Below, piece after piece: positions 1-12,075 of a DNA stretch of 64,000 bases. Each line of letters begins with the position of its first letter. Position 1 is the stretch's first letter. Source of the DNA: Castor canadensis. Lineage: Eukaryota; Chordata; Mammalia; Rodentia; Castoridae. Under the pieces are notes generated by a model that saw only the letters and a program-made list of their open reading frames with translations, did not search any database and had not been told where the DNA came from. Where the stretch lies: positions 25,620,001 to 25,684,000 of the forward strand of contig NC_133392.1 of NCBI RefSeq assembly GCF_047511655.1, in the 5' to 3' direction. A program made the position numbers and the translations under genes.

Positions 1-221
1 GGAAATTCAGGTTCTTTACCTCATAGTGGACAGGAAGTAGATACAGGGAAGGGACCAGAGACTAGGTATAGCCTTCAAAGGAACACTCCACTGGCCTACT
101 TCCAGCAACTAGGCCCCATATCCTAAAGTTTCCACCACCTCCCAACATAGTGCCACCATCTGGAGACCCAGTGTTCAACACATGAGCCTGGGGGGTGGCA
201 TTTCATATTCAAATCATAACA
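1..221 (-). mobile_element. MaLR-type LTR fragment, cut by the window edge
   Basis: Read on the minus strand, the sequence starts at 221 with TGTTATGATTTGAATATG and continues in the pattern of mammalian apparent LTR retrotransposons (MLT/MST/MT group), including a stretch equivalent to 'ttgggaggtggtgga'. The other end lies outside the window. I recognised the family from memory, so the exact subfamily is open. Confidence 0.6.
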
Positions 222-893
222 TAATTCAAGGCTTAATGATAGAAATCTGATCTTGAGAACATGGAAGCTGATGGAGTAGCCTGAGAAGACAGAGTAGAAG
301 CAAATCTATATGGTTATTGGGGCCAGAAAGACAACCTAAATATGTAAATTAGATACACATAGTGTGTTGAGCCTGTGGCTGACCTGAGAGTAGATGCATA
401 TCTTGCCTAAATAGCCCACTTTTTAAACTACCTGGTTGACCAGTGGGTAGAATGGGAGAAGCTGGAATTGAACACATCCACATTTTGTACTGATGCTGTG
501 AACAGAGGAATATGAAGCAGTGAAGAAGACTGAGGAGTAATGAGGGAGTAATGAGTAGTGAGGGAACTGGGGGGGTCATCACTCCAGAAGGAGCTCGAGG
601 AAGGAAGGCTGGGTGAAAGTGTGTGTGGAGTGAAGGGTAGGGAGAGGCTGTCATGAATTTGCCAATCAGCAGGTGCTCCCTGAGAGGCAAAGACTTCAGG
701 GAGGGGATAGATGTAAGAAAAGTCAGTAAGTGGTAAGCCTATTTTCAGGGGCTTACAGAGGGGGATAATGGATCAGATGGCAACTGCTGAGGGGAAGCTG
801 TTGAAAGAAGGTTCTTAACTGAAGATTGGGGCATCTTGCAGAAAGAATAAAGGGAGCCATAGGGGATGCAAGAAGATGAAAAGAAGTATTTGA
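222..893. other. No gene recognised
   Basis: Purine-rich, non-coding-looking sequence. Reading frames here are short and resemble no family I know. Confidence 0.5.
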
Positions 894-980
894 GGGCTAG
901 GGTAGGCTCAGTGGTAGAGCACTTGCCCAGCATGTGAGAGACCTTGGGCTCAATTCCCAGCACTGCAAAACAAAAGCAAA
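894..980 (+). repeat. ID-type SINE
   Basis: A tRNA-derived body (gctcagtggtagagcacttg, then a B-box-like 'ctcaattcccagcac') is followed by an A-rich tail. This is the standard rodent ID layout in plus orientation. Confidence 0.85.
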
Positions 981-1830
981 GTGATTGATAAGAGATTGGC
1001 AGAGTAGGCTCAAGATCAAAGATGGGGATTAAGACTGATTCCTACATCGATGTCAGGAAACAAAGGGGGAGAATGAAAAGAACAAGAAAATGTGATATTC
1101 AGGATAAAAACATCAAAGCAGAGTTTCTGTGTGATGTCCTTGGCCTTCTTGTTAAGGAAGGAGAAAGGCAATCTGCTGAACACCTGGGGAAGGGCTGAGA
1201 TGGTAGAGAGCATTATCGTGTGAACCCATGGTGGGCTCCAGTCATGGAGCACCTTGCCCAGGTCAGACTAGCTGGATTTCTATTTGTTGTTGTTGCTGTT
1301 CAGTCAATGTAACTATGTTTATTTTTTTCCTTTTTTAAAATTATTGTTGTACTGGTGGTGCTTTGTGACATTTACCAAAGTTCTTACACTATATCATAGT
1401 TGAATTCACCCCTTCCAATATTCTCCTGGATTTCTAGAGGAAAAGACTCATAGTCGTGTGTGCTTCTAGCACATCTGGAAGCCCTTAAGATGCAAAGAAC
1501 ACTGATTGATGCTGCATTTTATTCAGTGTTAAGTTTAGGGAACCTGGCTGGAGTGGGCATGTGAGAGGCCAGAGCACACAGGGTGCAGATCATGGGGAGG
1601 TGGGGATGGTGGGCTCTGGAAGGCACCTAGTTGCGAAAGAAGCTAGACCAAACTAACCTGGTTGGAATCTTGTGGGTTCAGACATCTAATTGGGAGAAAT
1701 AACCTATCAGTTCATAAAACTGTCCCTTATGTCACTTATGCTTAAAGGTCACTTTAAATATTAATAAATAAATGTAGGATTAGAGAATAAGTGAAGGCAA
1801 ATCTCTGTGTGATAGTAAGAAGGTTCTTAC
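981..1830. other. No gene recognised
   Basis: Non-coding sequence with nothing identifiable on either strand. Confidence 0.5.
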
Positions 1831-1964
1831 TTTTTTTGTTGTTGTTTGTTTATTTTGAGACTGGGTCTCCCTACATAGCCCAGAACTGTTCTTGAACTTG
1901 AGATCCTCCTGCCTCAGTCCTCCTGAGTGCTGGAATTAGAGTTGTGCACAACCACACCCAGCTT
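1831..1964 (-). repeat. B1-type SINE, antisense
   Basis: A T-rich start is followed by 'gagactgggtctccctacat', 'gatcctcctgcctcag' and 'gagtgctggaatta', the reverse complement of a 7SL-derived B1 monomer. The minus-strand A tail lies at about 1831. Confidence 0.85.
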
Positions 1965-3966
1965 AAAAGATTTTTTGAACTTAGCCAATGACCACTTGTG
2001 GGGTTCATTTCTTTTGTGTGCGGTTTTCTCAGCTCCAGCCTGGGCCACTAAACCCCATTCTCTCCCTGGCCAGCCTGGCAGGCAGCTAATCCTAGGAGCC
2101 CCAGGCAGGAGCACGTTGTGTTTGTTCCCAGAGCCAGGACCATCTGTTACTTCAGCAGGGTTGTCCCACTAGGTAGTGGTCCCTCCCCTTCTGAAAGCAA
2201 GAAATGAAAGTGAAGTTTGTTTTTTCTTGGTTTATGGTGTCGACACAATGAAATCACTTTGGGCCTGATGAAGCCCCTGGCACTTCCTCTTTCAAGACTA
2301 TTAATGGAGCAGACCCCACGCTGTGCAGAACTTTCTCTTGGGGCCATAAGTAGGCGCTGCCTCTGACTTCTAACCCCATCCTCAAGCCCATCCTGGGCCT
2401 CTGCCATCCTGGTAGCCAGGTGAAGGAATTCAGAAGCCCCAGATCAGACTCCCACTCCTTCCTAAAACCAGAAATGCTAGTGAGCAGGAAAGGGAAATAT
2501 TTGACGGAACCAGGACAGAACCTCATTTAGCCTTTTGCCCCTCTGGCCTGGTGTGACAAAGGCCCACCTTACTTACTGGGAGAAGACCAGGTACAGGTAG
2601 TATGTAAATCAATTTTGGATTGCTTTCTGTTTTCTTGGGCCCCTTTGCATTTGACCAGAGCTCGTCCCTTTCACAAACCAGTTCTACCTCTGAGAGGCTG
2701 CCAGCTAAAGTCACCCACCCAGTTAGCAGTGAAAACTGGGTGGCAGACACTGCTGGTAGGATTGCTGTCACTCACCTTCACCTCCTGGTTAATAAGGTTA
2801 CAGGCAGTGTTGAGCCCAGCCTCCTGTGCCTAAGAAGCTTTCATTGTTCACTGATTCCCTCGTGTTGCTGCTGCTCCAGGCAGTTCTGCCCTCAGATTTT
2901 CCACTTGTGAGTAACCATGAAGTGGTTTTACCCACTCTCTGCTCTCCCTGGGTGGATGGAAAAGCTTTTTCCCTCAAGTGCTATCCTCTGGGTAATTTTC
3001 AAAGATGCAGCAATTTCAAGCTCTGGCTTTCAGGGGGCAAAGGCTTGAACTTTCAACCTGATGTTGTTAACTCAGAGGCTGTTACCTCTCCTCCCTTGCA
3101 GCCCTTGAGAGAAGCATATAGGGTGGGTGTGTGGGTGAACTTTTGATCAGAGGGTAAAAGGTGCAGCAACTTCTGGGGAGATAATTGCCCACAAAGATGG
3201 TATTGTCTGGGAGGAACGTGATTTTGTATGTTTCCCTTTTTGGACCCTCTGGGGTCAATAAAGAGAAAAAGGGGAGGAGTCTGTTTGATGAAGAGAGTTC
3301 ATGGTCTCCTGTGGAGACAGTGGTGAGCACCCCTTGCATGGCCCGGCGAGAGTAAGGTTGTGCCAGTGGAGTACACTAGCCCAGATCTCAGTGCCAGTTC
3401 TTGGAGGGACACCACTGAAATGGAACTTCTCCAGAGGAGAAGAGCTGCAATGCCTTGGACGATCTGGAAAATACATCTGTGAGGGAGAAGAGAGAACCAG
3501 TTGTATGTACCTCAGGGATGAGAAGCACAGGAGACATAGCTGTGGCCTTCTGGTCTCCCAAGCGTGAAACTTGAGAAATGTAAAAGTCTTGCACAGTCTG
3601 GCCTCAGAGACTCCCTGGTTAGAAGAAACAGGCGGGTCTCAGCATAGAACAAGAACGAAGTTCCAACCTCTAGTGCTCTGCAGCGGGTAATGCCCTGGCC
3701 ACCAGTGTCAGCAGAGACAGGTGCCATCCACTGGTGCCTGTAGGAGCAAGCCTCTGTCTTTCCTTGTTCTGAGGAGAGAGGTCCCCTGTATGGATGAGGT
3801 GGTGCAGCAGCCTGTGGGGCTGTAGAGAAAGTTAAGCACTAAGAGATAGTCAAGTGCTCTCAGCCCAGGTGGTGGAAGGAGGGACAAGTCAGGTCACCCA
3901 GATGGAGAAGGGAGGAAGGAAAGAGGCAAGCCTGCCTTGTGCAAGCCTCAGAGGGCTGTCCTTATT
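1965..3966. other. No gene recognised
   Basis: Two kilobases of unique-looking sequence. Several frames stay open for 60-106 codons, but they overlap on both strands, match no family I know and show no splice-site pattern. I treat them as chance frames. Confidence 0.5.
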
Positions 3967-4397
3967 TTGGGAGGGGTGGGAAGGAGTTGAACTCAGGGTT
4001 TTGTACTTGCTAGGCAGGTACTCTGCTGCTTGAGTCACACCTCCAGCCCTTTTAGTTGTGGTTGTTTTAGAGACAGGGTCTCAGCTTTTCCCAGCCCAGC
4101 CTGAACTGTGATCCTCCTATTTTAGGATTCCACTATTGATGGAATGACAGGTGTACACCACTACGCCCATCTTTTTTCTGCTGAGATGGGGGTCTCATAA
4201 ACTTTTTTTGCCTGTTCTGTCCTGGAACCAGGATCTTTGCCATCTCAGCCTCAGTATGGGATGAAAGGCTCACATCACCACACCCAGCTATTGGTGAAGA
4301 TGGGGTCTGGCTGGCGGGCTGCCCTTGAACCTTGATCCTCCTGATCTCAGTTTCCAAGTAGCTAGGATTACAGGCAAAGGCCACCAGTGCCCAGCAT
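3967..4397 (-). repeat. Composite SINE cluster (ID-like piece plus three B1-like monomers), antisense
   Basis: An antisense ID-like piece (about 3967-4050, ending 'cacacctccagccc') is followed by three consecutive antisense B1-like units at about 4051-4170, 4171-4290 and 4291-4397. Each has a 'gatcctcct' or 'atctcag' core, and the last ends with 'aggattacaggc'. This is probably repeated insertion into older SINE DNA. Confidence 0.75.
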
Positions 4398-4756
4398 GAC
4401 TTTCCTTTTTAATTACTGAGTGGTACATCCAGCTTGCTGCCTTGTATGAAGGTGGTGAGTAAGTACCACTTGGGGGGGTGTGGAGGGAAAAGGTGACAGC
4501 TGTAGCAGGATCAGGAGAGGAATCCCCGGGAGTGGAAGCAGGTGAGGAGGGACAGCATACTGTCCTGGCCTTCCAAACCCTCCATCCCCATCTGTGTTCT
4601 CTTTCTTCATTGTTCAAGTGTGGTTTCTCTGTAGGTGCCCTTCCTGAGATCACCAAAGAGCTTTTCTCAACACTCCATGTCACAGCTCCAGACAGATGGT
4701 CCCTAGCTTCCTTTCTACGTATTCAGCACTTAATGAGCTGAAACAAGCATTTTATT

Positions 4757-5193
4757 CATTTATTTTGGGAGGGGGGCAGTATGGGGTTTTTGTTTTGTTT
4801 GAGGTAATGGATTTTGAACTCAAGGCCTAAACCTTGAGCCGCCAGCCCTTTTTTTGTAATGGGTTTTTTCAAGATAGAGTCTCTCAAACTATTTGCCAGG
4901 GCTGACTTTGAACCACGATCCTCCTGATCTCTGCCTCCTGAGTAGCTAGGATTAAGACTACAGGCATGAACCACTGGCAACTGGCTGGTACTGGGATTTT
5001 TGAACCCAGGGCCTCACACCTGCTTTGCAGACACTCTACCACTTGAGCCACACCTCCGTCCCTTTTTTGCTGTAGTTATTTTTCAGGTAGCATCTTGGGC
5101 TTTTTGCGTGGTGCCAGTCTCAGATCACCATCCTCCTATCTCTGTCTTCTAAATTGCTGGGATTGCAAGCATGCACCAAAACGTCCAGCTAAA
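4757..5193 (-). repeat. Two composite B1-ID SINEs in tandem, antisense
   Basis: Two antisense copies of the same composite lie back to back (about 4757-4985 and 4986-5193). Each opens with the ID-like half (tttgaacccagggcctcaca in the second) and continues into the B1-like half (cctcctgagtagctaggatt in the first). Confidence 0.8.
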
Positions 5194-6229
5194 CCGAGCA
5201 CTTTAAAGCATGCTGTCCATGAACACTTTAAACATGACAGGTTCTCACCAGTGAGGAAGTCAAGAACCTCCGGACAGGCAACTGATGCCAGCAAGTTGCC
5301 CAGAGGGTGGTATTTAACCTGGATGGATTATGTCACCTGTCCCAGGTGACTCTTAGCTATACCCATTCAGAAATTCTCTTTCTATAAGTTTTAAAGTGAT
5401 TTGGACCCAAGCTACTGTTTCACCCTGAGAAAGCTCATGGAAGATGAACAAGTCCAAATGCTACTTTGTTAATTTGCAAAGAGATTTTGTGAATATCATG
5501 CAGATTGGATACTGTCTTATCTGTTCCTTGCATCCTGGGCAAGGTGCATGAGAAACCTTTGCTTAGCAGAGCTGGAGTCAGAAACAGGCAGGAAGGTGTG
5601 GGGCACCGATGTCCAGTAGCACAGCTCTGGCCAGCTCAGTGGCCTCTCAATAATGGTAGACCAATGCAATGGTTGAGGCCAGTTGGCCATGGGCATCCTT
5701 GGCCTGTCCACAAGGGCAGTGTTTGTCAGGTCTGGTTTCTCCATTTACTCTTTCATAATCTAGCACTTTTTCATTTTATTTGCTTATTTCTTTAGTGCTT
5801 TGCAGGCATTTGTTCCCATCTATATAAATTTACATTTGCTTAAGTTAAATAACTAGGGTATGGTATCAGGCCACTGGAGTTAATGTTATATACGAATCAA
5901 AAAGATGCTCAGGTGACCTTGGCAGTCGATAGGAAGCCAAGCACAGACCACAGAAATGTAGTCTGTAATTTCTACCGAGGCTCTGGGGCGTGGACAGGCC
6001 AACGTAGCCACTTAGAGTTCCTGTGTGCGCCTGGGGATGAAGCAGGCCTTGCACAGTGTCTGCTTTGGCTGCCGTAGGTGATCTGCTCTTCCCAGCTGAC
6101 CCCTTGGGATAGAAAGGGCTCTTTCTGGTCTCTGTCTGGGTCCCCTGAGGGCTCATCTTTAGTGAGCCGCATCTCAAGGTACCCAGCACCGAGGAGGTGT
6201 GACCCTCATGAGCTCTGGAGTGGATAGAC
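5194..6229. other. No gene recognised
   Basis: No coding exon, RNA gene or recent repeat is visible. Confidence 0.5.
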
Positions 6230-6395
6230 AGTTGAGACCTGGCTCCATTGCTCAATAATTGGATGTACTCAGTAGTTGGGCAAAGGCCATGAAGAATCCA
6301 AGCCTCAGTTTCGTCATCAGTAAGATGGGGACAATGCATCATAGTATTGTTGGCGAGTGAGTCTGGTGACTCATAGAAAGCTCTGAGTGCAGTGT
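6230..6395 (+). repeat. MIR element
   Basis: A decayed mammalian-wide interspersed repeat core, with 'gcctcagtttcgtcatcag' followed by 'aagatggggacaat'. Confidence 0.65.
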
Positions 6396-8129
6396 CTAGC
6401 CCAGACCACAGTCTGGCTAGCCCAGGCTCTTTAGCACATGGAGGTCAGTCAAGGATATGTGTTCTCTACCTCATTGGGCATCCTTATCAGGCCACGCTTT
6501 GTCCTCTAAGGTCTGGAGAAACAGCAAGTCCACAGAGACCCAGACTGTCCCAGAGGAGGAAAAGGAGATCCCTCTCTGAGCTAAGGACAAAGGTGCCAGT
6601 CCTGACCATTAGGCCCAGTCAGAGAGAGGGAAAGTCAGGTTGTAAGGATGTCCTGGAGCAGGTACCCAGATCAGAGGGCAGGGTGAAGAGGATTTCTGGA
6701 GAGGAAATGAGTCATTTGAGAGTCCCCAAAGGCCTCCAGGATCCTCTTCAAATGTGTTGGGACTCTTGATGTTTGCCTAGAGAGAGCACATCCCCCCTGC
6801 ATCCTCATGGCCCATCTGGTGACATCAGCAGATGGAAGCACCTCTGTTGCCCAGCAACACTTCCACCTTAAGGCAGACCAGGAAACAGACCAACACCAAC
6901 TGTAAGACACATGTTGAAGGGAAGGGACCTAGAAAGTGTAGCCTCCATAGGTTTGTTTCTCAGAGGCTGGGAGGCTGGGCTGAGGGCTGCCAGGGGAGGC
7001 AGGAGGGGAATTGGGTTTGGCCTAAGGGGAGAAGCACAGACTACTGCAGTCTCCTTAGTTCTCTGAGCAAGGTGACTCCCTATAGGGGTTCCTGCAGCCT
7101 GAATCTGTGAGTAAGAGTTAGGGAAGGGCAGGCTGGAGCAGTGAGGCTGGACCATCAGAAAAGTGGCTTTCCCTTTAACTCACTCTGGCAGCTCTAAGAA
7201 AGGAGAAGCAAGGATGCCTGCATCCTCACTTTGGGGACTCCATTGATCGAACTTACACAGCTCGCCTATGTAAGCATGGCACTATGCCAAGCGACTGCGT
7301 GGCCTCTTATGGCTGAATGCACAGAAAGGAATGTGTGGAATCTGCCCTAAGAGGTAGGTAGCAGTGGCCAGAAGTAGAAACTTGGTCTGAGCTCACTTCT
7401 CACCCAGCTTTAGCAGATCCCATGGAATTCTATGTGGGGTAAATTAAATCTGTGTGGTCCCTTGTTTCTGGTAGCAGATGCAGCAAGTTGGAGGTGTTTG
7501 AGACGTACTTGGTATTTGGAGGAATGGGATTAGAGAGGTTGTTCACCATGTCTCATCAAAGGATGCCCTGGGGATAGCCCTGTGCATAGAACTGAACTTT
7601 CGCCAATTCTGATGCTCTTCATTTGGTGACCCATGGTTTCAGCCATATCTTCCTAGGAGGAGCCTACTGCTGACCTTCAGTCAGAATTCCTAAGCAAAGA
7701 CTGCATGAGCCAGCACAGGGATGAAAGATGCAGGGATGGGAAAAGTCCCCTCCCAGACACAGGTGAAGAACAAAATGACATGGTAACACAGTGCAAGGTT
7801 TCAGAACGGGAGCCACCTTGTCTTTTAACCTGAAGGTGTCTGAATCAAGTTTTTTGATTTGGGCATCTGGTCGGGTGCTTCCATGTCATCCAGTGGGTGT
7901 ATGGCTAAAGTCATTGCCCTGATTTTTATATAACCATAGCATTCTCGGGGTTATAAGTGAAAACTGGAGTATCCTCTCTATTTGCAAATCACACTTCTGT
8001 TTACAAAACTTGTCCCCAGTCACTTCTCATGACCTTTTGTTCCTAAAAAGAGAATAGCCTTTATTAAAAAATAAAAAGTAGTGGCTTCATGCACTGAATA
8101 TCAGCTCTGAGCAAAGCTCAGTCTTTGGG
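6396..8129. other. No gene recognised
   Basis: No gene or recent repeat recognised. Open frames at about 6392-6769 and 6832-7110 match no protein family I know. Confidence 0.5.
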
Positions 8130-8290
8130 CCCTTACATACATTCCTTTCCATTGCTCACAGCACTGGGTCAAGGTAGCTATTGTCCCAGTTTTGCAGATG
8201 AAGGGACAGGTTCAGAGGGCCAAGGAACTTGCCAGTCATCCCGTGCAACAGAGATGAGCTCCACACTTAGATCTGCTGTCTTCCACAGCC
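8130..8290 (-). repeat. MIR element, antisense
   Basis: The MIR core in reverse orientation: 'cccagttttgcagatgaag' followed by 'ccaaggaacttgcc'. Confidence 0.6.
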
Positions 8291-9239
8291 TTAGACTCTT
8301 TCTGCCACCACGGGTGTCACTGGACAGCATGGCCAGTGACCGAGAAGGTAGCTTCCAGAACCCACAGTTTGAGTGTCAAAGGAGAGAAAACTGCAGGCAG
8401 ATCACCAACCCCAGGCCTGAGCCTCTGGTCCCCTCCTGCTGTGACTCACTGTGATGTCAGCAGATGCTAATATTATTTTCTGTTCAATGGGGACAGTAAC
8501 AACCAGTCCCAGATATCGTGCAGCACACATTGAGATGCTGGGATGGGAGTCCCTAGGAAAAATACAAAGCCCGTGATTATCAAATGATTCACTTCCAGGG
8601 ACACCCAAGTCTAGCCCTGGTGGAGGAACTCAGCCACAAATCTCTCCTAGGCTGCTACAGCATTCTCCCTCCTGGTCATTTCGCCATCAGCCTGCAGCAA
8701 ACCAGAAAGGGGGCAGGGGGTGACATTATTTGGGTTCAGCCTGTTGGTGCAGAACCATGTGCTCATAGCGCACTCTTCTGAGCCTGTTTCTATAGTCTTC
8801 TTAGCAGCAGGGAGGGGACCAGCCTGAAGTTGCTGAAAGAGTCCTTTGCTGGCAGGGTGCTGAGAAGGCAGGACTGCAGCATGCCTGAGCCCCACCCTGC
8901 CCCCAAATGCACTGAGTTCATCCATCCTAGTGCTTCCCTGAGCGCCACCCCCTCTCACTGCCCCATGTCAGACAAGCCAACTCAGCTTTCCAAATCAGCT
9001 GTGCAGAAGGCTTGCCCTACTTATTGGCAGAAAACCCATCTCATGTAGCTCCCATCTCTTGATGGATGGAGCGTCATAAGTTCATTTGGTCCACTCCCTT
9101 CTTCATGCCCAAATTTCATCTAAATTGTCGCCCACCTTTCCCTGAATGATACAAGGATGGTGAGTCTATGGGTACACATGGAATGTTCCACAGATACCAG
9201 GCCATTGAGCAGCACGGCATGATGGGACCCTCATAGGCT
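8291..9239. other. No gene recognised
   Basis: Nothing identifiable on either strand. Confidence 0.5.
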
Positions 9240-9395
9240 TGAAAGACAGTCCTGAGATCGAATTCCAGCTCTGGGATATTGAGTGAGTGGCTTCACTGTT
9301 CTGTACCTCAGTTTCCTTATCTAAATGGAGATAAGTGCCTACCTCAGAGGTTTAATGTAAGAAAAATGCAAATAAGGTCTCAAATATTATGCATT
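9240..9395 (+). repeat. MIR element
   Basis: The MIR core reads 'ctcagtttccttatctaaat', then 'gcctacctcagaggttt' in the right order. Confidence 0.7.
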
Positions 9396-10679
9396 GGTTG
9401 CAATTTACTGAACCCTCCCCAAGTGTGTCGGGCCAAGAGGCTTGTCCAGTTTTCTCCAGAAAGGGAGACTTGTAGGTCACCAACCTTACCTCGTTTGTTT
9501 TAAGCAAGATGTGGGATGTCAAGGGGAGAGGCAGGTGAGGGTAAAACCCTCACATAAAACCCAAGGCAGGGTTCATTCCAGGTCTTTTTTTGGTAAACAC
9601 TGGCTGGCAGTTAAGGCCTATTGACACCAAAAGGAGCTGCGGCCATCTCCAGGGCTACATCTGCCAGGGGTTTTGCTCACATTTCCTGGGGCACTTGGCA
9701 CTTACCCCTGTGCTTTGCTTTCCTAACTGCAGGGGCCCCCCAGGAAGAAACCATTTAGAAGTTACTCCATCTAGCACTTCCCCCTCCACGAGGAATTTGA
9801 CATTCCTGCTCCTGGAATTTGGGCACCAAGGTTCTTTTCACAGTCTTTCATTCATTCATTCATTCACTCATTCAGCAAGCATTCCTGGGATGGCTGCACC
9901 CTCCCCAAGCTCAGAACCCCATGGAGGAGCTGTCAGGATGTTAACAGTGCTGGTGCAGTCTGTGATCAGAAGATCCTGGTTTTTGTGCTCCAAATGGAAA
10001 AATCCAAGCAGAGCACGTGGATGGGGTGAGGTAAGATAGCTTTATTGTGAAAAAGGGAGTCACCTTCAGTAAGAAAAAGAAAGAGGAAGCAGAAGCCACA
10101 GTGGATGCTGGTGAGTCCATGGGCCAAGACAGTGTGCTTTTTGTTTTTCAGGTGCTTTTAAAACCTACACTACCCCATGGGAGGGCAGGCCCAGGAGGTT
10201 CCCACCCAATAATGATCCAAGTGGGGAGGGGTATGGGTACTTCCCAGCCAGGTGAGGGTGGCCCATCCCCAGGCAACCTACATAAGCCCCAAACTTTTCT
10301 ACTTCTAGCCTACCTCAAAGATGCTGCTGACTGGCTGGAGAGAAGGAAGTTGCCCTTGAGCTCCCTAGTGACCACACTTCTCATGTCCTCTGTAATCTGT
10401 AGAAGGACACAAGGAGGTTTAGGAGACAATTTAGTCATTGTCCCCTGGCTTCTGGAGTAGCTTCAGGGATGTCGGTAACCAACTCTTCCCAGAAAGTCTT
10501 TTTTTGCAACAAGAATGATCTATCAGTTCAAAAGGAGACCTGATCTTATCACCAATACAATGTCAACAGCAACACTGTCATTTACAAAACACCACATGTG
10601 ACTGTATGCCTCACTCACTGATGTACACAAAGACATGGAGCAGGTGCTGTTGTTGTAGCAAGTGGTCAAGTAGGCACGG
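9396..10679. other. No gene recognised; short (CATT)n run at 9849-9875
   Basis: Apart from a short tetranucleotide run, nothing is identifiable. Open frames at 9590-10039 and 10047-10460 match no family I know. A minus-strand AATAAA lies near 10,043, but I could not link it to a gene or LTR. Confidence 0.5.
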
Positions 10680-10723
10680 CATTCTCCCCTTTTTCCAAAC
10701 TGTTTGTCTCTGAGCAGTCTCCT

Positions 10724-10733
10724 CTGAAGATCT
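10724..10733. repeat. Direct repeat flanking the 5S fragment (left copy)
   Basis: ctgaagatct occurs here and again at 10,824-10,833, bracketing the 5S-derived segment. The same 10-bp repeat, reverse complemented, flanks the 5S segment of element 2. It looks like a target-site duplication. Confidence 0.7.
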
Positions 10734-10735
10734 TT

Positions 10736-10824
10736 TTCCCATCCAAGTACTAACCAGGCTCAACCCTGCTTAGCTTCTGAGACCAGATGAGATTGGGCAC
10801 GTTCAGAATGGTATGGCTGTAGAC
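10736..10824 (-). pseudogene. Truncated 5S rRNA sequence inside element 1
   Basis: The minus strand reads as 5S rRNA from its 5' end (gtctacagccatacc) through 'cctggttagtacttggatgg' and stops there, roughly 30 bases short of the full gene. Part of the C box of the internal promoter is lost, so it is unlikely to be a functional 5S gene. The duplicated flank indicates insertion into the ERV, and the matching copy in element 2 shows this preceded duplication of the block. Confidence 0.85.
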
Positions 10825-11112
10825 TGAAGATCTTTCTCGATTAGTCATTTTTTGTTTTTTATTATGAGGATTTGCTCTTTTGGGGGATTTTTTTAGTTTT
10901 GGTCCCATGTGGTGGTGGTGGGGGTAACATGCAGATCAGATGGGAGTCAGTGCCAACTAGACCCTTTTGGCCAAATTTAAGCAACAAAGAGGGTAGAAGG
11001 AGTAGCTCTTAGGCAGCGGGCTTCTAAACAAGGACAATACAAAACAAAAGCCAATGTCTAAAAAGCTAACCTGGTTGACACATAAGCACTCATTAGAGAC
11101 ATTTTTTACGGA

Positions 11113-11142
11113 CTTGATTGTCAATGCCAATTGACAATCAAG
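11113..11142. repeat. Perfect 13-bp inverted repeat with 4-base loop
   Basis: CTTGATTGTCAAT (11,113-11,125), GCCA, then ATTGACAATCAAG (11,130-11,142). The matching place in element 2 (near 19,045-19,075) has only one arm-like segment, so the hairpin is specific to this copy. Confidence 0.8.
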
Positions 11143-11689
11143 GATCAGAAGTGTAATGACAAAAACTTAAAAGAGCCATGGTTAAAATTTTGATGGACAA
11201 TATAGCAACTAACAGAACAGTATATCAGTACTGCTAACTTTTTGTTACCGTGTTTATCTAAATCTTGTATTTTAGAAGGCTTGATATACTTGAAAAACAT
11301 AAGTATATTTCATATACAGGAACCAGCAACAGCATCACAGCACTGTACAGGTTATATATACATATTAGTTTAGTTTTTCTCTTGAAGTAAAACCTTAGAT
11401 TTTGTTATCAGTTGGGAGGGGGAACAGTGTCAGTGACCCTAAATAGTCCAGTCACAGACAAATGTAGGATACTGACTACAATCACCCATCACAACACTTG
11501 TTTAGCTATGAGGTCATCTAGAAAATGTTACATAAACCAACTTGTAAATGAACATGACTTAGTCACCTTAGTGGTCAAAACCCTGACAAAAATCACCAGA
11601 GAACACAAGTAAATATTTATAGGGACTAAGTGTGGAGTTAGGAGATCTAATGGTCAAGAATCATGGCTCAGACGTTGATAAGGGATAAT

Positions 11690-12075
11690 ATCCCAGATTG
11701 TTGACATTAACACATGGCTCATGACATACAGCAGGGTCCCTCCAACCTGTAGTCAATGGAGTGCCCCTAAAATAACAGGCCCAATCTGGACATCCCAGGC
11801 CAAAAAATCCCTCCACCTGCTGTGTGGAAGGAGTAGGACTAACACCTCCACTCTGTTGAGTCCAATAAAAACTAGAGGTTTTCACCTCCAGTGTAGTGCT
11901 CCTTTTTGAGTTTTTTTTTTTTTTCTTTATCCTATCTGGAGGGTGCACTTTGGCTTTGTTTTTTTCACTTTTCTTTACCTAAGTAAATCTGTCTCAACCC
12001 TCATATCAATGCAACAGCACTCCCTGTGCTCAGCTGCCTCTTGCCTCTCTCTGTTTTAATCAACTCTTGTAGTCT
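11690..12075 (+). other. LTR-like stretch, antisense to element 1
   Basis: On the plus strand this part of the block reads like an LTR end: 'gtccaataaaaactagagg' with a polyadenylation-like AATAAA, a T-rich run, then pyrimidine-rich sequence and 'ttaatcaactcttgtagtc'. Element 2 carries the same segment in inverted orientation (about 17,820-18,180). It may be an older LTR nested in the family's internal region. I could not define its borders. Confidence 0.35.

Noticed and set aside
10047-10460. A 137-codon plus-strand frame with a Lys/Glu-rich start
   Set aside because: No family recognised. The Lys/Glu-rich start comes from an A/G-rich run.
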